Positions 16,240 to 18,406 of a stretch of 18,406 bases of DNA are shown piece by piece. The notes under the pieces were generated by a model. The model was not told the origin of the DNA and searched no databases. It worked only from the letters and a program-made list of their open reading frames with translations. The DNA is from Sulfuritalea sp. GTDB lineage: Bacteria; Pseudomonadota; Gammaproteobacteria; Burkholderiales; Rhodocyclaceae. Every line of letters begins with the position of its first letter. Within the stretch, counting starts at the first letter, position 1. The translations under genes were made by a program, and so were the position numbers. Where the stretch lies: the NCBI GenBank assembly GCA_021738105.1, contig JAIPCS010000044.1, forward strand, positions 1 to 18,406, in the 5' to 3' direction.

Positions 16240-18406
16240 AATCCATCTCCGACAACCGCGGCAGGCCGGACCTTGCGCCGCATGAACATCCAGTACAACA
16301 AAGGCATCACAAACAGCGTCAACACTGTTGAAAATCCGAGGCCCCAGACAATCGACGCCGCCACTGGTCCCCACAACAGGGAATAGCCGCCAAGACCGAA
16401 AGCCAGCGAAAACAAGCCGCCGATGGTGGTCACCGACGTAATCAGGATCGGCACCACGCGCCGTCGTGCGGCATACACCGCGGCATGCAGCACGCCCATG
16501 CCACCTTCCAGGCGCTCGTTGGCGGCAGAGATCAGCACGATGGCCGAATTCACTGCAATGCCGGTCAACGCGATCACGCCGTAGAGCGTATAGAGCGACA
16601 ATGGAATGCGCGCCACGATCAAGCCCAGAACCACGCCGGTAAACGCCAGCGGCACGGTGACGAGGATCAGCATGGGCTGGAAATAGCTCCTGAATTGTGT
16701 GGCGAGAATCAGGTAGATCAGCCCCACGCCCATCAGGAACAGCAACGCCATGGCATCAAGGCTTTCCTGGATGTCATCCAGTTCGCCCGAGAAATCGATA
16801 TCCGTACTTGGGAACTGTGTTGCAAGTTTTTTCCACTCGGCCGCAATGATCTTGTTGGCCGCTACTGTATCGGTCAGTTTCTTGTCCAGATCGGCTTCCA
16901 CCGTGATCGCGCGACGCAGGTTGTAGTGTTTGATCACACCCTTGCCGATACGAGTTTCTTCCGTCACCAGTGTTCGCAAGGTGGTGGTTCCACCCGACGG
17001 CAATGCCACAGGATCATCGAGCAGGCGGGTGACATCAGCGCCCACGGTATCGTCGTCGCGATGTCTGGCGCGCACCCTCAGCTCAACTTTTTCGCCCTTG
17101 TCGCGCATGGTCGCAACGATTTCGCCATCGGCGTGCAGTCGCACCAGCCGTGCCACCTGCGCCGCATTGAGGCCGGCCGCGCGCAGGGCGACACGATCCA
17201 GGGCCAGCACCAGTTCAGGGCGCCCCGGTACATCATCGTCCGCCACATTCTTTGATCCCGGTACCGCGCGCACCACCTTCAACAATGCATCCGCCGCCGC
17301 GCGCAGTTCCTCCGGCTCGTCGCCGCGCACCCGCGCCTTGATCGGTTTGGCCAGCGGCGGCCCGCCGGAAATCATGGTGAACGTGATCTTGCCCGGCGTC
17401 GGCAGCGCCTCGACATCGGCGCGCATGCCTTCGACGATTTCCTCCACACCGCGGCCATCACCCTTGGGATTCAGCGAGACCGTCACCTGCCCGTACGAGG
17501 CCCCATAGAGCGGCTCTGTATCCGAAAATTTGACGCCCGCATAGGAGGCCAGATTGCGCGCTTCGCCTGGCTTGAGGTGCTTGTTCACCGCGGCCTCAAG
17601 GCGCTGCGCGTTGGCCAGGGTTTCTTCGATCGGAGCGCCCGCCGGCATGTCGACGTTGACATAGAACAGTCGCAGCGGGTCAAAGGCGAAGAACTGAATC
17701 CGCACCAGACCGACATTCACCGCCAGCACCGCACCCAGCATCAATCCCACCGCAACGATCAAGGAACGCTTCGGGCGACGCATGACCCACAACAAGCGAC
17801 GCGAATATTTGACACGCAGCCAGTGATTGAACCGGTCACGCCAGGTGTTCAGATGTCCGTCACCCGCCTTGGGCGAAAACAGAATCATGTGCGCCGGCAT
17901 CATCCAGTAGGCTTCCAGCAGACTGATGGTCAGAGCCAGAGTCACGACGAAAGGGATCACAAACATGAACTTGCCGACGATGCCCGGCAGCAGCATCAGG
18001 GGCAGAAAAGCCGCCAGTGTGGTCGCCACCGAGGCCGTCACCGGCGCAAAAACTTCGCGCACCCCATTGATGGCTGCGTCCAGCACGGCTTCTCCGCGCT
18101 GCATCCGGTAGTAGATCGTCTCGACCACCACCACCGCATCGTCCACCAGCATGCCGACCGCGATCACCACACCGAGCAAAACCGAAATGTTCATGGTGTA
18201 ACCCATCGCATTCAGCACCGCGAAAGTGCCGGCCAGTGAAAATGGCAAGCCGATGCCCACCAGCGCCGAGATGCGCGTGCCAAGGAACAGCCAGCAAATG
18301 GCCAGCACCACCAGCAGTCCTTGCAGCGCGTTGCGCTCCATGGTGCCGATGGCTTCGCGTGTCGGTACCGTCTGGTCGTCAAGCAGTTGCAGCTTGACGC
18401 CCTCGG
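16236..18406 (-). CDS. RND efflux pump permease subunit, partial (5' end outside window)
   Basis: The frame is open to the right edge, and the 21 codons upstream of the internal ATG at 18341 continue the RND homology (LLDDQTVPTREAIGTMERNA, the region before TM2). The visible 722 residues therefore lack roughly the first 300-350. The TM4 motif GMLVDDAVVVVETIY retains the paired aspartates. In TM10 the relay-lysine position is valine (GIAVNSAIVLI, codon 16551-16553). In TM11 the usual arginine before Pro is also valine (RRVVPILITS, codon 16452-16454). The stop overlaps the adaptor start by 4 nt. It is a distinct paralogue of the RND gene at 12074-15208 and not a duplicate. A role as the non-relay partner in a mixed pump is inference. 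Confidence 0.93.
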   Translation of the reverse strand, partial: EGVKLQLLDDQTVPTREAIGTMERNALQGLLVVLAICWLFLGTRISALVGIGLPFSLAGTFAVLNAMGYTMNISVLLGVVIAVGMLVDDAVVVVETIYYRMQRGEAVLDAAINGVREVFAPVTASVATTLAAFLPLMLLPGIVGKFMFVIPFVVTLALTISLLEAYWMMPAHMILFSPKAGDGHLNTWRDRFNHWLRVKYSRRLLWVMRRPKRSLIVAVGLMLGAVLAVNVGLVRIQFFAFDPLRLFYVNVDMPAGAPIEETLANAQRLEAAVNKHLKPGEARNLASYAGVKFSDTEPLYGASYGQVTVSLNPKGDGRGVEEIVEGMRADVEALPTPGKITFTMISGGPPLAKPIKARVRGDEPEELRAAADALLKVVRAVPGSKNVADDDVPGRPELVLALDRVALRAAGLNAAQVARLVRLHADGEIVATMRDKGEKVELRVRARHRDDDTVGADVTRLLDDPVALPSGGTTTLRTLVTEETRIGKGVIKHYNLRRAITVEADLDKKLTDTVAANKIIAAEWKKLATQFPSTDIDFSGELDDIQESLDAMALLFLMGVGLIYLILATQFRSYFQPMLILVTVPLAFTGVVLGLIVARIPLSLYTLYGVIALTGIAVNSAIVLISAANERLEGGMGVLHAAVYAARRRVVPILITSVTTIGGLFSLAFGLGGYSLLWGPVAASIVWGLGFSTVLTLFVMPLLYWMFMRRKVRPAAVVGDGL

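Noticed and set aside
16240..16374. Longer adaptor start at 16374
   Set aside because: The extension is inside the upstream RND gene, whereas the ATG at 16239 gives a perfect lipoprotein signal and an ATGA overlap.

Overview
The window looks like chromosomal DNA of a GC-rich Gram-negative bacterium, most likely a betaproteobacterium (Rhodocyclales or a relative is a guess). The support is the Kdo/heptose LPS genes waaC-waaA, the order pcm-like / rhodanese / tolC converging on waaA, a LigE-type exported DNA ligase, and RND efflux genes. No rRNA, tRNA, CRISPR array, transposase or integrase gene was found. Genes are packed tightly, often with ATGA overlaps, and no gene-free stretch exceeds 160 bp.

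Left block (1-7327, all minus strand), in transcription order: a WaaE-like family 2 glycosyltransferase, a UDP-glucuronate 4-epimerase-like enzyme, a LigE-type ATP-dependent DNA ligase, a helix-turn-helix/nucleotidyltransferase (MNT) protein, a HEPN-type protein, a remnant of an epimerase 3' end, then manC, gmd and fcl (truncated by the window edge). ManC, Gmd and Fcl make GDP-mannose and convert it to GDP-L-fucose. With the epimerase and glycosyltransferase they form a surface-polysaccharide (LPS/O-antigen or exopolysaccharide) operon.

The unexpected part is a 2.25-kb segment inside that operon, bounded by a perfect 35-bp direct repeat (3314-3348 and 5562-5596). Each repeat copy covers the same junction: the last codons of an epimerase overlapping by 8 nt the start codon of the next gene. 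Between the copies lie the ligase, whose apparent start codon is inside the repeat, a hairpin, the MNT-HEPN pair (a toxin-antitoxin or defence-type module) and the epimerase remnant. Collapsing the two repeats would join the intact epimerase seamlessly to manC. The operon was therefore probably once continuous and was interrupted or duplicated here.

Middle block (7406-9684, plus strand): waaC and waaA, the inner-core heptosyltransferase I and the Kdo transferase, diverge from the glycosyltransferase across a 78-bp spacer.

Right block (9665-18406, minus strand), in transcription order: a 5'-truncated RND pump subunit, a lipoprotein membrane-fusion adaptor and a second RND pump subunit, all coupled by ATGA overlaps. 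After a 65-bp gap holding a perfect 7+7 palindrome come a divergent Pcm-like methyltransferase, a small rhodanese and a TolC-family outer-membrane channel. TolC could be the exit duct for the RND/adaptor complex. The two RND proteins differ at the positions of the classical proton-relay lysine and arginine, which suggests unequal roles.
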